64,000 nt of DNA from Streptomyces ortus (GTDB lineage Bacteria; Actinomycetota; Actinomycetes; Streptomycetales; Streptomycetaceae). The notes under the pieces are model-generated. The model was not told the DNA's origin and did not search any database. It was given only the letters and a program-made list of their open reading frames with translations. Position numbers and translations under genes: made by a program. Positions 17,654 to 26,011 of the stretch are shown here, piece by piece. The stretch spans positions 6,664,118 through 6,728,117 of the forward strand of contig NZ_JAIFZO010000002.1 of the NCBI RefSeq assembly GCF_026341275.1. Direction: 5' to 3'. How positions within the stretch are numbered: the stretch's first letter is position 1; every line of letters begins with the position of its first letter.

Positions 17654-17911
17654 ATGAAGTCGTTGAGCCGTACGACGGTCCTCGCGGCCGGAGCCGGTGC
17701 CGTCGCGGTCGCCGCCGTCCTGTCCGGTCCGGGTGCCGCCGTCGCCCAGGCCGCCCCCGCCGAGCCTCTGGTCACCACCGGGGACGTCGGTGTGCGGACC
17801 GGGGACCTCGATCTGCTGGAGGATGTGCTGGAGCACATCAGCATCCCGTTCGGGCACAAGGGAACGCTGACGCACCAGCTCTACGACTCGCGCGGAACCG
17901 ACGCCGGCTGA
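17654..17911 (+). CDS. Small secreted protein of unknown function
   Basis: The protein has 85 residues and starts at ATG 17654 with GGAG seven bases upstream. Residues 1-38 form a signal peptide (MKSLSRTTVLAAGAGAVAVA, then AAVAQA as a plausible cleavage site). The mature peptide of about 45 residues is acidic (VTTGDVGVRTGDLDLLEDVL) and ends SRGTDAG. It has no Cys and no recognised motif. The strong signal and ribosome site make it a real gene. It may be a small extracellular or cell-wall protein. I do not recognise a family and infer no function. It is transcribed away from the Nudix gene, so the 176-base gap should hold two divergent promoters. Confidence 0.6.
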   Translation: MKSLSRTTVLAAGAGAVAVAAVLSGPGAAVAQAAPAEPLVTTGDVGVRTGDLDLLEDVLEHISIPFGHKGTLTHQLYDSRGTDAG

Positions 17912-18076
17912 CCCGCCGCCGTTCCGCCGCCGTTCCGCCGCCGTCCCGGCAAGCCTGTCCGGCCGCTGTCCGGGTCCTGAGAACCGGCCCTGGGCAGCGG
18001 CCCCCTCCTGCGGTTAGGGTCGCAGCGGCGCGACTGCCTTGACATGTGCAAGGCCCGAAGAGCAAGGGGAACACAG

Positions 18077-19243
18077 GTGGCGGACGCTGCAGTGAACCGG
18101 ACCGGCAGCCAGATCCAGCGCGTACTCATCGCCGCGGACAAGTTCAAGGGCTCGCTCACGGCCGTGCAGGTGGCCGAGCGGGTGACAGCGGGACTGCGCC
18201 GGATCGCGCCCCGGGTCGAGGTCGAGGCGCTCCCGGTGGCCGACGGCGGTGACGGCACGGTCGCCGCGGCGGTCGCCGCCGGGTTCGAACGCCACGAGGT
18301 ACGGGTCGCGGGGCCGCTCGGTGACGAGGTCACCGCGGCGTTCGCCCTGCGCGAGGGGACCGCGGTCGTGGAGATGGCCGAGGCCAGCGGGCTGCAGCGG
18401 CTGCCCGCCGGCACGTTCGCGCCGCTCACGGCGTCCACGTACGGCACCGGGGAGCTGCTGCGGGCCGCGCTCGACGCCGGGGCGCGGACGATCGTCTTCG
18501 GCGTCGGGGGCAGCGCGACCACCGACGGCGGGGCCGGGATGCTGGCCGCGCTCGGGGCCCGGTTCTTCGACGAGGACGGCGAGCCCGTACCGCCCGGGGG
18601 CGGTTCCCTCGGAGAACTCGCCACGGCGGACCTGACCGGTCTCGATGCCCGGCTCGCCGCCGTCGACGTGGTCCTCGCGAGCGACGTGGACAATCCGCTG
18701 ACCGGGCCGAAGGGCGCGGCGGCGGTGTACGGGCCGCAGAAGGGCGCCTCCCCGGACGAGGTCGCGGTGCTCGACGCGGGCCTCGCGCACTTTGCCGCGA
18801 TCCTGGAGAAGTCGGTCGGGGGCCGGGCCGCTGAGTACGCGGTCGCGCCCGGGGCGGGGGCCGCGGGCGGTATCGGGTACGGGGCCCTGGTGGGCCTCGG
18901 TGCGCGTTTCCGGCCCGGGATCGAGGTCATGCTCGACGTGCTGGGGTTCGCGTCCGCGCTGGAGCGGGCGACGCTCGTCATCACGGGGGAGGGGTCGCTG
19001 GACGAGCAGACCCTCCATGGGAAGGCGCCCGCGGGGGTGGCGGCGGCTGCGCGGGCGGCCGGCAAGGAGGTCGTCGCCGTGTGCGGGCGGTTGGCTCTGG
19101 CTCCTGAGGCGCTGGGGCGGGCCGGGATTCGGCGGGTGTATCCGCTGACGGATGTCGAGCCGGATGTGGGGCGGTGCATCGCGGATGCGGGCCCCATCCT
19201 GGAAACCGTCGCGGAACAAATCGCCCAGGACTTCCTGACCTGA
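18077..19243 (+). CDS. glxK: Glycerate kinase
   Basis: This 388-residue kinase of the GlxK/GarK type phosphorylates D-glycerate with ATP. The N-terminus after a short tail is VLIAADKFKGSLTAVQVAER, then LPVADGGDGTVAAAVAAGF, both diagnostic of the family. Further signatures are GVGGSATTDGGAGMLAALG and TGEGSLDEQTLHGKAP. GTG 18077 is chosen because AAGGGGA lies at 18064-18070; a start at 18044 would add 11 residues without a ribosome site. The product feeds glyoxylate/glycerate carbon into lower glycolysis or the serine pathway. The gene runs into the large palindrome at 19247-19459, which probably ends transcription. It has no operon partner in the window. Confidence 0.92.
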   Translation: MADAAVNRTGSQIQRVLIAADKFKGSLTAVQVAERVTAGLRRIAPRVEVEALPVADGGDGTVAAAVAAGFERHEVRVAGPLGDEVTAAFALREGTAVVEMAEASGLQRLPAGTFAPLTASTYGTGELLRAALDAGARTIVFGVGGSATTDGGAGMLAALGARFFDEDGEPVPPGGGSLGELATADLTGLDARLAAVDVVLASDVDNPLTGPKGAAAVYGPQKGASPDEVAVLDAGLAHFAAILEKSVGGRAAEYAVAPGAGAAGGIGYGALVGLGARFRPGIEVMLDVLGFASALERATLVITGEGSLDEQTLHGKAPAGVAAAARAAGKEVVAVCGRLALAPEALGRAGIRRVYPLTDVEPDVGRCIADAGPILETVAEQIAQDFLT

Positions 19244-19246
19244 CCC

Positions 19247-19459
19247 GAAACGTTCCCTCGCCCCCGCCGCCCCTACCCGTTCCCGTCCACACATGGGGGC
19301 TGCGCCCCCTCGCCCCCGTATCGCGCGCGCGCTCGTTCCTCAAACGCCGGACGGGCTGAAAGATGTCTTTCAGCCCGTCCGGCGTTGAGGACGAAGGAGC
19401 GAGGCGCAGCCCCATGCAGTGACGGGAAGGGTAGGGGCGGCGGGGGCGAGGGAGTGTTC
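19247..19459. terminator. 213-bp imperfect palindrome between convergent genes
   Basis: The centre is a hairpin with arms at 19338-19362 and 19367-19390, 24 paired bases with one bulged A, around a 4-base loop (ATGT). Outside this, the left arm 19247-19320 matches the right arm 19398-19459 in inverted order with small gaps: for example CCTCGCCCCCGCCGCCCCTA on the left pairs with the reverse complement near 19431-19452. It separates convergent glxK and pucR, so it most likely ends both transcripts. Confidence 0.85.
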
Positions 19460-20643
19460 TACGCCAAGCGGTACGCGTCCAGTGCCAGTGTCATCTCGAT
19501 CAGGTCCCGCGGTCGCGCCAACGACCGCGTCGTCAGCTGCTCCAGCCGCCGCAGACGGTTGAACACCGTGTTCCGGTGGCAGTACAACCGTCCCGCCGCC
19601 CGCCCCGCGGACCCCTCACAACTCAGCCACGCGTCCAGCGTCTCCAACAGCACGGCCCGATCGGGCGGTTCGAGTTCCAGCAGCGCCCCGAACACATCCG
19701 CCACCAGCCGCGCCGCCAGCTCCGGCTGGCTGACGACGAGCGCCGTGGGCATCCGCTGATCGAGCCGCACGACGGCACTCGCGTCCGGCGGACACGTACG
19801 CAGGGCCAGTTCGGCGAGCCGCCGCGCCCGCCCCAGCTCGGCGAGCCCCGCGACCACCGGACTGATCCCGCCGGGACCGGAACAGCGCCCGTCGAGCGCC
19901 CGGGCGACCCCGTCGAGCCCCTGCCCGGGCCCGAGGGCCACCACCCCCACCTCGCAGTCGGCCCGCATCCGCCAGACGAACCGCAGCCCCGCCCCCTCCA
20001 CGGGCCGCCGCAACGGCTCCCGCCGCTCCGAGCGCAGCACGACCACGGCGTACGGACCCCGCTCGGGAAGGTCGAGACCGGCGGCGGCCCGCGCCGCGAG
20101 ACCTGGCGCCTCCTGGCCCTCCAGGAGCGCGTCGAGCAGCGCCTGGAGCCGTTCGTCGGTACGCCGCCGAAGCTCCATCTCGGTTGCCCGGTACGCCTCG
20201 GTCGCGGCCGCGGCCTGCGCGTCCACGGCGGACCACACCATGGTCGCCGACCGCATCAGCACACCGAGACGGTCCGGTTCTTTGCCGGTCGCCGCCTCCA
20301 GCAGCGCGTCCCACACCAGATAGCCCGCCGAGCGGTACGCGTGCACCAGCAGCTCCAGCGGCAGGCCCTGCTGGGCCCGGCGCCGGCCCGCGTCCTCCGC
20401 GTACTCCAGATCGCGGCGCGGCGAGTCCCGGGGCGCGGAGATCGTCTCGATCCCGATCCGCATCGCCTCCTCGGCCTCCCGCCACTGCTGGTCGTACGGC
20501 AGGAACTCCCCGTAGACGGGGGAGTGTTCGGCCAGTTGCCGCATGTGCTCGTCGACCAGCTCCGGCAGCCGCTCCAGCAGCGCCGTGCAGGACGCGGCGA
20601 GCAGCTTCCAGTCATGACCGGTACGCCTTCTGCGGGCTCCCAT
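19459..20643 (-). CDS. PucR-family transcriptional regulator
   Basis: The protein has 394 residues from ATG 20643 (MGARRRRTGHDW). The C-terminal PucR helix-turn-helix is clear: LDAWLSCEGSAGRAAGRLYC, then HRNTVFNRLRRLEQLTTRSL. The N-terminal half is a helical RsbRD/CdaR-like region (about 20-170), followed by a GGDEF-like linker region (about 190-320). Members regulate purine, sugar-acid or amino-acid use and often act on a divergent operon. Here the neighbour is an ABC importer of branched-chain amino acid or amide type, read the other way across a 214-base region with two inverted repeats. The coding frame stays open far upstream of 20643, but the homology begins at this ATG. Confidence 0.85.
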   Translation of the reverse strand: MGARRRRTGHDWKLLAASCTALLERLPELVDEHMRQLAEHSPVYGEFLPYDQQWREAEEAMRIGIETISAPRDSPRRDLEYAEDAGRRRAQQGLPLELLVHAYRSAGYLVWDALLEAATGKEPDRLGVLMRSATMVWSAVDAQAAAATEAYRATEMELRRRTDERLQALLDALLEGQEAPGLAARAAAGLDLPERGPYAVVVLRSERREPLRRPVEGAGLRFVWRMRADCEVGVVALGPGQGLDGVARALDGRCSGPGGISPVVAGLAELGRARRLAELALRTCPPDASAVVRLDQRMPTALVVSQPELAARLVADVFGALLELEPPDRAVLLETLDAWLSCEGSAGRAAGRLYCHRNTVFNRLRRLEQLTTRSLARPRDLIEMTLALDAYRLA

Positions 20644-20658
20644 GGCCGGAGGATGCCA

Positions 20659-20713
20659 CCTGTGTGCCGCCCCGCACAGGCCCCTGACACGCGGTGTTGT
20701 GCGCGCGCACAAC
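20659..20713. promoter_or_regulatory. Two inverted repeats between pucR and the ABC operon
   Basis: GTTGTGCGCGCGCACAAC at 20696-20713 is a perfect 18-bp palindrome. CCTGTGTG at 20659-20666 and CGCACAGG at 20673-20680 form a second, nearly perfect dyad. Both lie in the divergent promoter region. They are the best candidates for binding of PucR to control itself and the importer. Binding is inferred. Confidence 0.55.
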
Positions 20714-20857
20714 GCCTGCCCGCACCCGCTGGTCACCCGCAGCGATTCGCCCGCACCCCGTGGACGGACGCCCGCGCCGATGCTGTGGTGAGCGCCACAC
20801 CGGACGTGCACACGCCGGGTGCCGGCCGAGCGGAAGCGCGATGACAGGGGGAATGCC

Positions 20858-21664
20858 ATGGGTGGTCCGGGGCTGGCCGTACGGGACCTTTCGGTCGGAT
20901 ACGGTCCCGTACGAGCGCTGCGCCAGGTGTCCCTGGAGGTCCCGGAGGGCGCCGTGGTCACGGTCCTCGGCGGCAACGGCGCGGGCAAGACGACCCTCCT
21001 GCGGGCCATCTGCCGGACCCTGTCCTTCCACGGCGGCGCGGTCACCGGCGGCACGGTCGAGTTCGACGGCCGCCCGCTCGGCGCTCTCCCACCGGACCGG
21101 GTGGTGGCCGCCGGGATCTCCCAGATCCCGGAAGGGCGCCGGGTGTTCGCCCGGATGACCGTCGCCGACAACCTGCGGGCGGGAGCGCTCGGCGCCACCG
21201 GGGGCCGAGCCGGGCGGGCCGCCGCACTGCGCCGCGTCCACGAACTGTTCCCCGTCCTCGCCGACCGCGCCCAGCAGCACGCCGGTCTGCTGTCCGGCGG
21301 GGAACAGCAGATGCTCGCCGTCGGCCGCGCCCTGATGGCCGGCCCGAGGATGCTGCTCCTGGACGAACCCTCCCTGGGGCTCGCCCCGTTGATGGCGGCC
21401 CGGATCGCCGAGACGGTACGGGAGATCAACACGCAGGGCACCTCGATCCTGCTCGTCGAGCAGAACGCCGCCCTGGCCCTGCGGCTGGCCACCCGCGCGT
21501 ACGTCCTGGAGGTCGGCGAGGTCACCCTGTCGGGGCCCGCCGACGAACTGGCCGCCTCCGACGAGGTGCGCCGCCGCTATCTGGGCGTGGTCGACGAGGA
21601 CGCGGCGGCCGACGCCGAGCGGGCCCGCGCCTCGCACCCGGCGCTGACCCGATGGAAGGGGTGA
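20858..21664 (+). CDS. livF: Branched-chain amino acid/amide-type ABC transporter ATPase (LivF-like)
   Basis: This is a 268-residue ABC ATPase. Walker A is GGNGAGKTT, the signature is LSGGEQQ and Walker B is MLLLDEPSLGLAP, the last stretch being typical of LivF/UrtE. ATG 20858 follows AGGGGGAATGCC. It is the first gene of a five-gene operon (ATPase, ATPase, permease, permease, binding lipoprotein). The operon order with both ATPases first and the binding protein last is reversed from the common livJ-H-M-G-F order. The substrate could be a branched-chain amino acid, urea, a short-chain amide or a nucleobase-derived compound. The PucR neighbour favours a nitrogen source. Confidence 0.88.
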   Translation: MGGPGLAVRDLSVGYGPVRALRQVSLEVPEGAVVTVLGGNGAGKTTLLRAICRTLSFHGGAVTGGTVEFDGRPLGALPPDRVVAAGISQIPEGRRVFARMTVADNLRAGALGATGGRAGRAAALRRVHELFPVLADRAQQHAGLLSGGEQQMLAVGRALMAGPRMLLLDEPSLGLAPLMAARIAETVREINTQGTSILLVEQNAALALRLATRAYVLEVGEVTLSGPADELAASDEVRRRYLGVVDEDAAADAERARASHPALTRWKG

Positions 21665-21674
21665 GCACTTCACC

Positions 21675-22577
21675 ATGACGAACGACGCGCCACCACAGCC
21701 CACTTCACCCGGCCCCGGCTCCCGTCAGGGCCCCGGGACCGACACGGACGCACCGCCGCCGCTGGAGGTACGGGACCTGACCGTGCGCTTCGCCGGTCTG
21801 ACCGCCCTGGACGCCGTGGACTTCACCGTCCGCCCCGGCACCGTCCACGCCCTCATCGGCCCCAACGGCGCAGGCAAGTCCACCTGCTTCAACGTGCTGT
21901 CCGGCGTCTACCGCGCCACCTCGGGCAGCGTCCGCTTCGGCGCGCACGAACTGACCGGGATGCCTCCGCACCGCATCGCCGATCTGGGCGTCGCCCGCAT
22001 CTTCCAGAACCTCGCCCTGCCGCCGCTCGCCACGGTCGAGGACAGCCTCCTGCTGGGCCGGCACCGGCTGACCCGTACCGGTTTCCTGGCCGCGGGCCTG
22101 AAGCTGCCCGCGGCGGCCCGTGAGGAGCGCCGTCACCGCGCACGCGTCCGGGAGATCGCCGAGTTCGTCGGTATCTCGTCCTGCCTCGGCCGTCCGGCGG
22201 GCTCGCTGCCGTACGGCCAGCAGAAGCTCGCCGAACTCGCCCGCGCCCTGTGCATGGAGCCCCGGCTGCTGCTCCTGGACGAGCCGGTCGCGGGCATGAC
22301 CGCCGACGAGCGGATCCGTACCTCCGCCGTGATCGCGGGGGTCCGCGACAGCCTCGGCATCTCGATCGTCCTGGTGGAACACGACATGGGGGTGGTGATG
22401 CGGCTCGCCGACGCGGTGACCGTACTCGACTTCGGGCGCCGTATCGCGGACGGCGCCCCCGCCGACGTACAGAACGATCCGGCGGTCGTACGCGCCTACC
22501 TGGGGGAGCGTTCCGAGGAGCCCGAAAGGGCCGGGCGCTCCGCGAAAGACTCCGGGAAAGAGGAGACCACGCAGTGA
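21675..22577 (+). CDS. livG: Branched-chain amino acid/amide-type ABC transporter ATPase (LivG-like)
   Basis: This is a 300-residue ABC ATPase with a Pro/Gly-rich N-terminal extension of about 30 residues. Walker A is GPNGAGKST, followed by CFNVLSGVYRATSG. The signature region is SLPYGQQKLAELARAL, where the usual SGG is PYG as in other LivG proteins. Walker B is LLLLDEPVAGM. The GVARIFQN Q-loop is also typical. It pairs with LivF to drive import through the two following permeases. It lies 10 bases after livF and its stop overlaps the livH start (GTGA). Confidence 0.88.
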   Translation: MTNDAPPQPTSPGPGSRQGPGTDTDAPPPLEVRDLTVRFAGLTALDAVDFTVRPGTVHALIGPNGAGKSTCFNVLSGVYRATSGSVRFGAHELTGMPPHRIADLGVARIFQNLALPPLATVEDSLLLGRHRLTRTGFLAAGLKLPAAAREERRHRARVREIAEFVGISSCLGRPAGSLPYGQQKLAELARALCMEPRLLLLDEPVAGMTADERIRTSAVIAGVRDSLGISIVLVEHDMGVVMRLADAVTVLDFGRRIADGAPADVQNDPAVVRAYLGERSEEPERAGRSAKDSGKEETTQ

Positions 22578-23464
22578 GCACCTTCGCCGAACTCCTCCTC
22601 AACGGGCTCTCGATGGGATCGGTCTACGCCCTCATCGCCCTCGGCTTCGTGGTCATCTTCCGGGCCACCGAGGTCGTCAACTTCGCCCACGCGTCCCTGC
22701 TGCTGGCCGGCGGGTACATCACTGCCGTCCTCCACGACGACATCGGCTTCTGGCCCGCCCTGCTCGCCGGGATCGCCGGGGCGGCCCTGGTCGGGGCGGC
22801 CGTCGAGTTCTTCGTGATGCGCCGCTACCGGGGCTCCGACCACAGCGTTCTCGCGATCGTCACCATCGGCGTGGACATCCTGCTCACCACGGAACTCACC
22901 CGCCGCATCGGCACCGACGTCCTGCCGCTCGGCGACCCGTGGGGCGACGACGTGCTCACCATCGGCTCCATCTCGCTGGCCCACACGCGCATCGCCGCCT
23001 TCGTCACCGCGGGCCTGCTCATCACGGCCTTCCTGCTCACCTTCCGCTACACCTCCTGGGGAGTGGCGATGCGGGCCGCCGCCGAGAGCACGGAGACGGC
23101 CGCGCTGATGGGCGTACGGCTCGGGCGGGTCTCGCTCGGTGCCTGGGCGGTGGCGGGCGGACTCGCCGCCGTGGCCGCCCTGTTCCTGACCGTCTTCCCC
23201 ACCCCGGGCCTGGAGCGGGCCACCTCGCTCGCCGCCCTCAAGGCCTTCCCCGCCGCGATCCTCGGCGGCCTCGACTCCACCACCGGAGCACTCGTCGGCG
23301 GTCTGATCGTCGGCGTCACGGAATCCCTCGCGACCGGCTACCAGAGCGAACTGTCCTTCCTGGGCCGGGGGCTGGGCGATGTGGCCCCCTACCTCGTGAT
23401 GACCGTGATCCTGCTCATCCGGCCCGCCGGGCTGTTCGGCACGAAGGAGCTGGCCCGTGTCTGA
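22574..23464 (+). CDS. livH: Branched-chain amino acid/amide-type ABC permease (LivH-like)
   Basis: This is a 296-residue membrane protein with about eight hydrophobic segments. It begins ELLLNGLSMGSVYALIALGF, the typical LivH start, and contains MRAAAESTETAALMGV, which marks the cytoplasmic loop that docks the ATPase, and AAILGGLDSTTGALVGGL near the end. It forms the channel with LivM in the membrane. GTG 22574 overlaps the livG stop, and an AGGAG at 22561-22565 serves as the ribosome site. The 3' end overlaps livM by 8 bases. All five genes are clearly one transcript. Confidence 0.88.
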   Translation: MSTFAELLLNGLSMGSVYALIALGFVVIFRATEVVNFAHASLLLAGGYITAVLHDDIGFWPALLAGIAGAALVGAAVEFFVMRRYRGSDHSVLAIVTIGVDILLTTELTRRIGTDVLPLGDPWGDDVLTIGSISLAHTRIAAFVTAGLLITAFLLTFRYTSWGVAMRAAAESTETAALMGVRLGRVSLGAWAVAGGLAAVAALFLTVFPTPGLERATSLAALKAFPAAILGGLDSTTGALVGGLIVGVTESLATGYQSELSFLGRGLGDVAPYLVMTVILLIRPAGLFGTKELARV

Positions 23465-24590
23465 GACACCCGTCTCCGAAGCACCGGTCTCCGCAGCACC
23501 CGCATCCGAGACCTCCGCCCGCCGCCCGAGGCGCTTCCCCATCCGCGCCCGTACGTACGTCTGGGCCGCCGGCGCCCTCCTGCTGCTCGCCCTGCCCTTC
23601 TACCTGGACCGGTTCTGGCTCCAGGCCGGCCTCTTCGCGATGGCCGCGGCGATCGGCGCGATCGGGCTCAACCTGCTGACCGGCTCCACCGGCCAGCTCT
23701 CCATGGGGCACGCCTTCTTCCTCGCGGTCGGCGCGTACGGCTACTGCGTGTTCGCCGCGGACGGCGGTGACGGGCTCACCGGCCTCGGCCTGCCGACCTG
23801 GCTCGCGGCCGTCCTCGCCGTGCTGGTCGCGGGCCTGGCCGGCGGCGTCTTCAGCCCCATCGCGGGACGCCTGCACGGCGCCTACCTGGGCATCGCCACG
23901 CTCGCGCTGATCTTCATCGGCCAGCATGTGCTGTTCAACGCCAAGGACCTCACCGGCGGCTTCAACGGCCGGGACGTACCGCCCCTGAGCCTGTTCGGGC
24001 TGACCTTCGACGACAGTGAGCTGCTGGTCGCGAACGTCCCGTTCGGCTCCGCGGAGAAGCTCTGGTACGCGGCCCTCGTGCTGCTCCTCGCCGGCGCGCT
24101 CTTCGCCCGCGGGGTGCTGCGCGGGCGTCCCGGACGGGCCATGAACGCGATCCGCGACCACCGCATCGCGGCCGGCGTCATGGGCGTCCCCGTGGCCCGC
24201 TACCGGGCCGCCGTCTTCGTCCTGTCCTCGATGTACGCGGGCCTCGCGGGCGTGCTGCTCGCCCTGGTCTTCCAGCGGACGGTGCCGGACTACTTCGGCA
24301 TCACGCTGTCGCTCGAATACCTCGCCATGATCGTCATCGGCGGGCTCGGCTCGGTCTCGGGCGCGGTGATCGGCGCGGTGTTCGTCTCCGTGCTGCCGCA
24401 GCTGCTGACCCGCTACAGCGATGCGCTGCCCCTGGTCTCCGCCCCCGGCACGGGCGGGATCGCACCGGGGGAGGCATCCCGGTACCTCTACGGCGCCGCC
24501 ATTGTCGTGGTGGTGCTCTTCCTTCCCGGCGGCCTGGCCAGGGTGGCCGCCGGACGACGCTTCAGGACCGATCCAGGGGAGGAACGATGA
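23457..24590 (+). CDS. livM: Branched-chain amino acid/amide-type ABC permease (LivM-like)
   Basis: This is a 377-residue permease. A 30-residue Ser/Ala/Pro tail precedes the membrane part. The family segment GLNLLTGSTGQLSMGHAFFL is present, along with AMNAIRDHRIAAGVMGV in the coupling loop and MIVIGGLGSVSGAVIGAVFV near the end. GTG 23457 follows AAGGAGC, inside the last codons of livH. It partners LivH to form the translocation path. It ends in an ATGA overlap with the binding-protein gene. The function is sure; the substrate is not. Confidence 0.88.
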   Translation: MSETPVSEAPVSAAPASETSARRPRRFPIRARTYVWAAGALLLLALPFYLDRFWLQAGLFAMAAAIGAIGLNLLTGSTGQLSMGHAFFLAVGAYGYCVFAADGGDGLTGLGLPTWLAAVLAVLVAGLAGGVFSPIAGRLHGAYLGIATLALIFIGQHVLFNAKDLTGGFNGRDVPPLSLFGLTFDDSELLVANVPFGSAEKLWYAALVLLLAGALFARGVLRGRPGRAMNAIRDHRIAAGVMGVPVARYRAAVFVLSSMYAGLAGVLLALVFQRTVPDYFGITLSLEYLAMIVIGGLGSVSGAVIGAVFVSVLPQLLTRYSDALPLVSAPGTGGIAPGEASRYLYGAAIVVVVLFLPGGLARVAAGRRFRTDPGEER

Positions 24591-25864
24591 GCACGATGAA
24601 CACGGCCCGCACGACCAGGGTGGCCGCCGGGGCGATCGCGGCGCTGCTGCTGCTGTCCGGCTGCAGCTCCAAGGCCAAGAACGACGACGAGGGCGACAAG
24701 AAGGGCGCCGCGGGAGAGGTGAAGACCGGCGAGGGCATTTCCGGCAAGACCATCGCGCTGGGCGCCCTCACCGACATGACGGGGGTCTACGCGACCCTCG
24801 GCAAGAGCGTCACCCAGGCCCAGCAGCTCTATGTGAAGCAGCTGAACGCCGACGGGGGCGTGTGCGGCTACAAGGTCGAGCTGACCGTCCGCGACCACGG
24901 CTACGACCCGCAGAAGGCCGTCTCCGCCTACACCGAGCTGGCGCCCAAGGTGCTCGGGTTCGCCCAGTTCATCGGCTCGCCGTTCGTCGCCGCGGCCAAG
25001 CCGCGCATCGACGGTCAGGACAAGGGCCTGGTCCTGCCGCAGGCCTGGTCGTCGGCCCTGCTCGGCAGCCCCTACATCCGCGTCATCGGCTCCACGTACG
25101 ACATCGAGACGATCAACGCCGTCGACTTCCTGATGAAGGAGAAGGGCCTCAAGAAGGGCGACAAGCTCGGGCACGTCTACTTCGAGGGCGACTACGGCGA
25201 GAGCGCGCTGGCCGGCTCGAAGCACATCGCGAAGGAGGCCGGGCTGACCGTCGTCGAGCAGAAGATCAAGCCGACCGACAACGACATGACCGCGCAGGTC
25301 GCGGCCCTGAAGAAGGCCGGTGTGAAGGCGGTCGTGCTCAGCGCGGGCCCCCGTCAGGCGGCCTCCCTGGTCGGCGTCGCCGCGGCGGGCGGGTTCAACG
25401 TCCCGATCATCGGCAACAACTCGGCCTTCGCCCCGCAGCTGCTGGCCACCCAGGCCGGGCCGGCCCTGGCGAAGAACTACTGGGTGGCCTCGCCCTCGCT
25501 GCCCATCGGCGCGGACACCCCGGGTGCCGAGAAGCTGGTCGCCGACTACAAGGAGGCGTACCCGAAGGACTCCCTGGACAACGGGGTGGTCGCCGGCTGG
25601 ACGGCCGCCACCGCCTTCGGTGAGGCCCTGAAGAAGGCCTGCGCGTCCAAGGACCTGACCCGGGAGGGCGTGGACAAGGCCCTGCTCACCATCGACGCCC
25701 TGGACACGGGCTTCGGCACCCCGCAGAACTTCACCGACCCCAAGGCCCCCTCCTCCAAGGAGAGCGTCATCCTCCAGCCCGACAAGTCGGTGACAGGAGG
25801 AATGAAGGTGGTCCAGGACCCGGCGGCCTCGACGGTGGCGGAGGCGTACACACCGGGCGCGTAA
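24587..25864 (+). CDS. ABC transporter substrate-binding lipoprotein (LivJ/K type)
   Basis: This is a 425-residue lipoprotein with signal peptide RVAAGAIAALLLLSGCSSK, Cys26 being the lipid anchor. The mature part is a type-I periplasmic binding fold: KTIALGALTDMTGVYATLGK at the start, then VYFEGDYGESALAGSKHIA and VVLSAGPRQAASLVGVAAAG. It binds the ligand outside the membrane and hands it to LivHM. Amino-acid binders of this family usually contact the ligand alpha-amino group through Ser/Thr and Asp residues in the first lobe. I cannot fix these here, so the ligand stays open. It is the last gene of the operon, followed by a strong hairpin at 25952-25989. Confidence 0.85.
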   Translation: MSTMNTARTTRVAAGAIAALLLLSGCSSKAKNDDEGDKKGAAGEVKTGEGISGKTIALGALTDMTGVYATLGKSVTQAQQLYVKQLNADGGVCGYKVELTVRDHGYDPQKAVSAYTELAPKVLGFAQFIGSPFVAAAKPRIDGQDKGLVLPQAWSSALLGSPYIRVIGSTYDIETINAVDFLMKEKGLKKGDKLGHVYFEGDYGESALAGSKHIAKEAGLTVVEQKIKPTDNDMTAQVAALKKAGVKAVVLSAGPRQAASLVGVAAAGGFNVPIIGNNSAFAPQLLATQAGPALAKNYWVASPSLPIGADTPGAEKLVADYKEAYPKDSLDNGVVAGWTAATAFGEALKKACASKDLTREGVDKALLTIDALDTGFGTPQNFTDPKAPSSKESVILQPDKSVTGGMKVVQDPAASTVAEAYTPGA

Positions 25865-25893
25865 GGGCCCTGCGGGCCCGCAGGGCCCCTCCA

Positions 25894-25912
25894 GGGGCGC
25901 GGGGAGCTGCGC
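25894..25912 (-). repeat. Copy of the dispersed 19-bp repeat, inverted
   Basis: On the minus strand the sequence reads GCGCAGCTCCCCGCGCCCC, one member of the dispersed family described under the arrays at 38082 and 45631. It follows a GC-rich dyad (GGGCCCTGCGGGCCC) directly after the importer operon. Confidence 0.6.
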
Positions 25913-25951
25913 GGCCGACCCCCGCCCATCCGCACCCGACGCCACCCCGCA

Positions 25952-25989
25952 CGAAGGGCCCCGAACCAGTAGAGGTTCGGGGCCCTTCG
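25952..25989. terminator. Strong hairpin after the importer operon
   Basis: A perfect 16-bp stem (arms 25952-25967 and 25974-25989) encloses a 6-base loop, AGTAGA. It lies between the ABC operon on the plus strand and pssA on the minus strand, which converge, so it can end both. No long T-tract follows, as is usual in Streptomyces. Confidence 0.85.
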
Positions 25990-26011
25990 ACGTCACATCA
26001 CGAGCCGCCCG

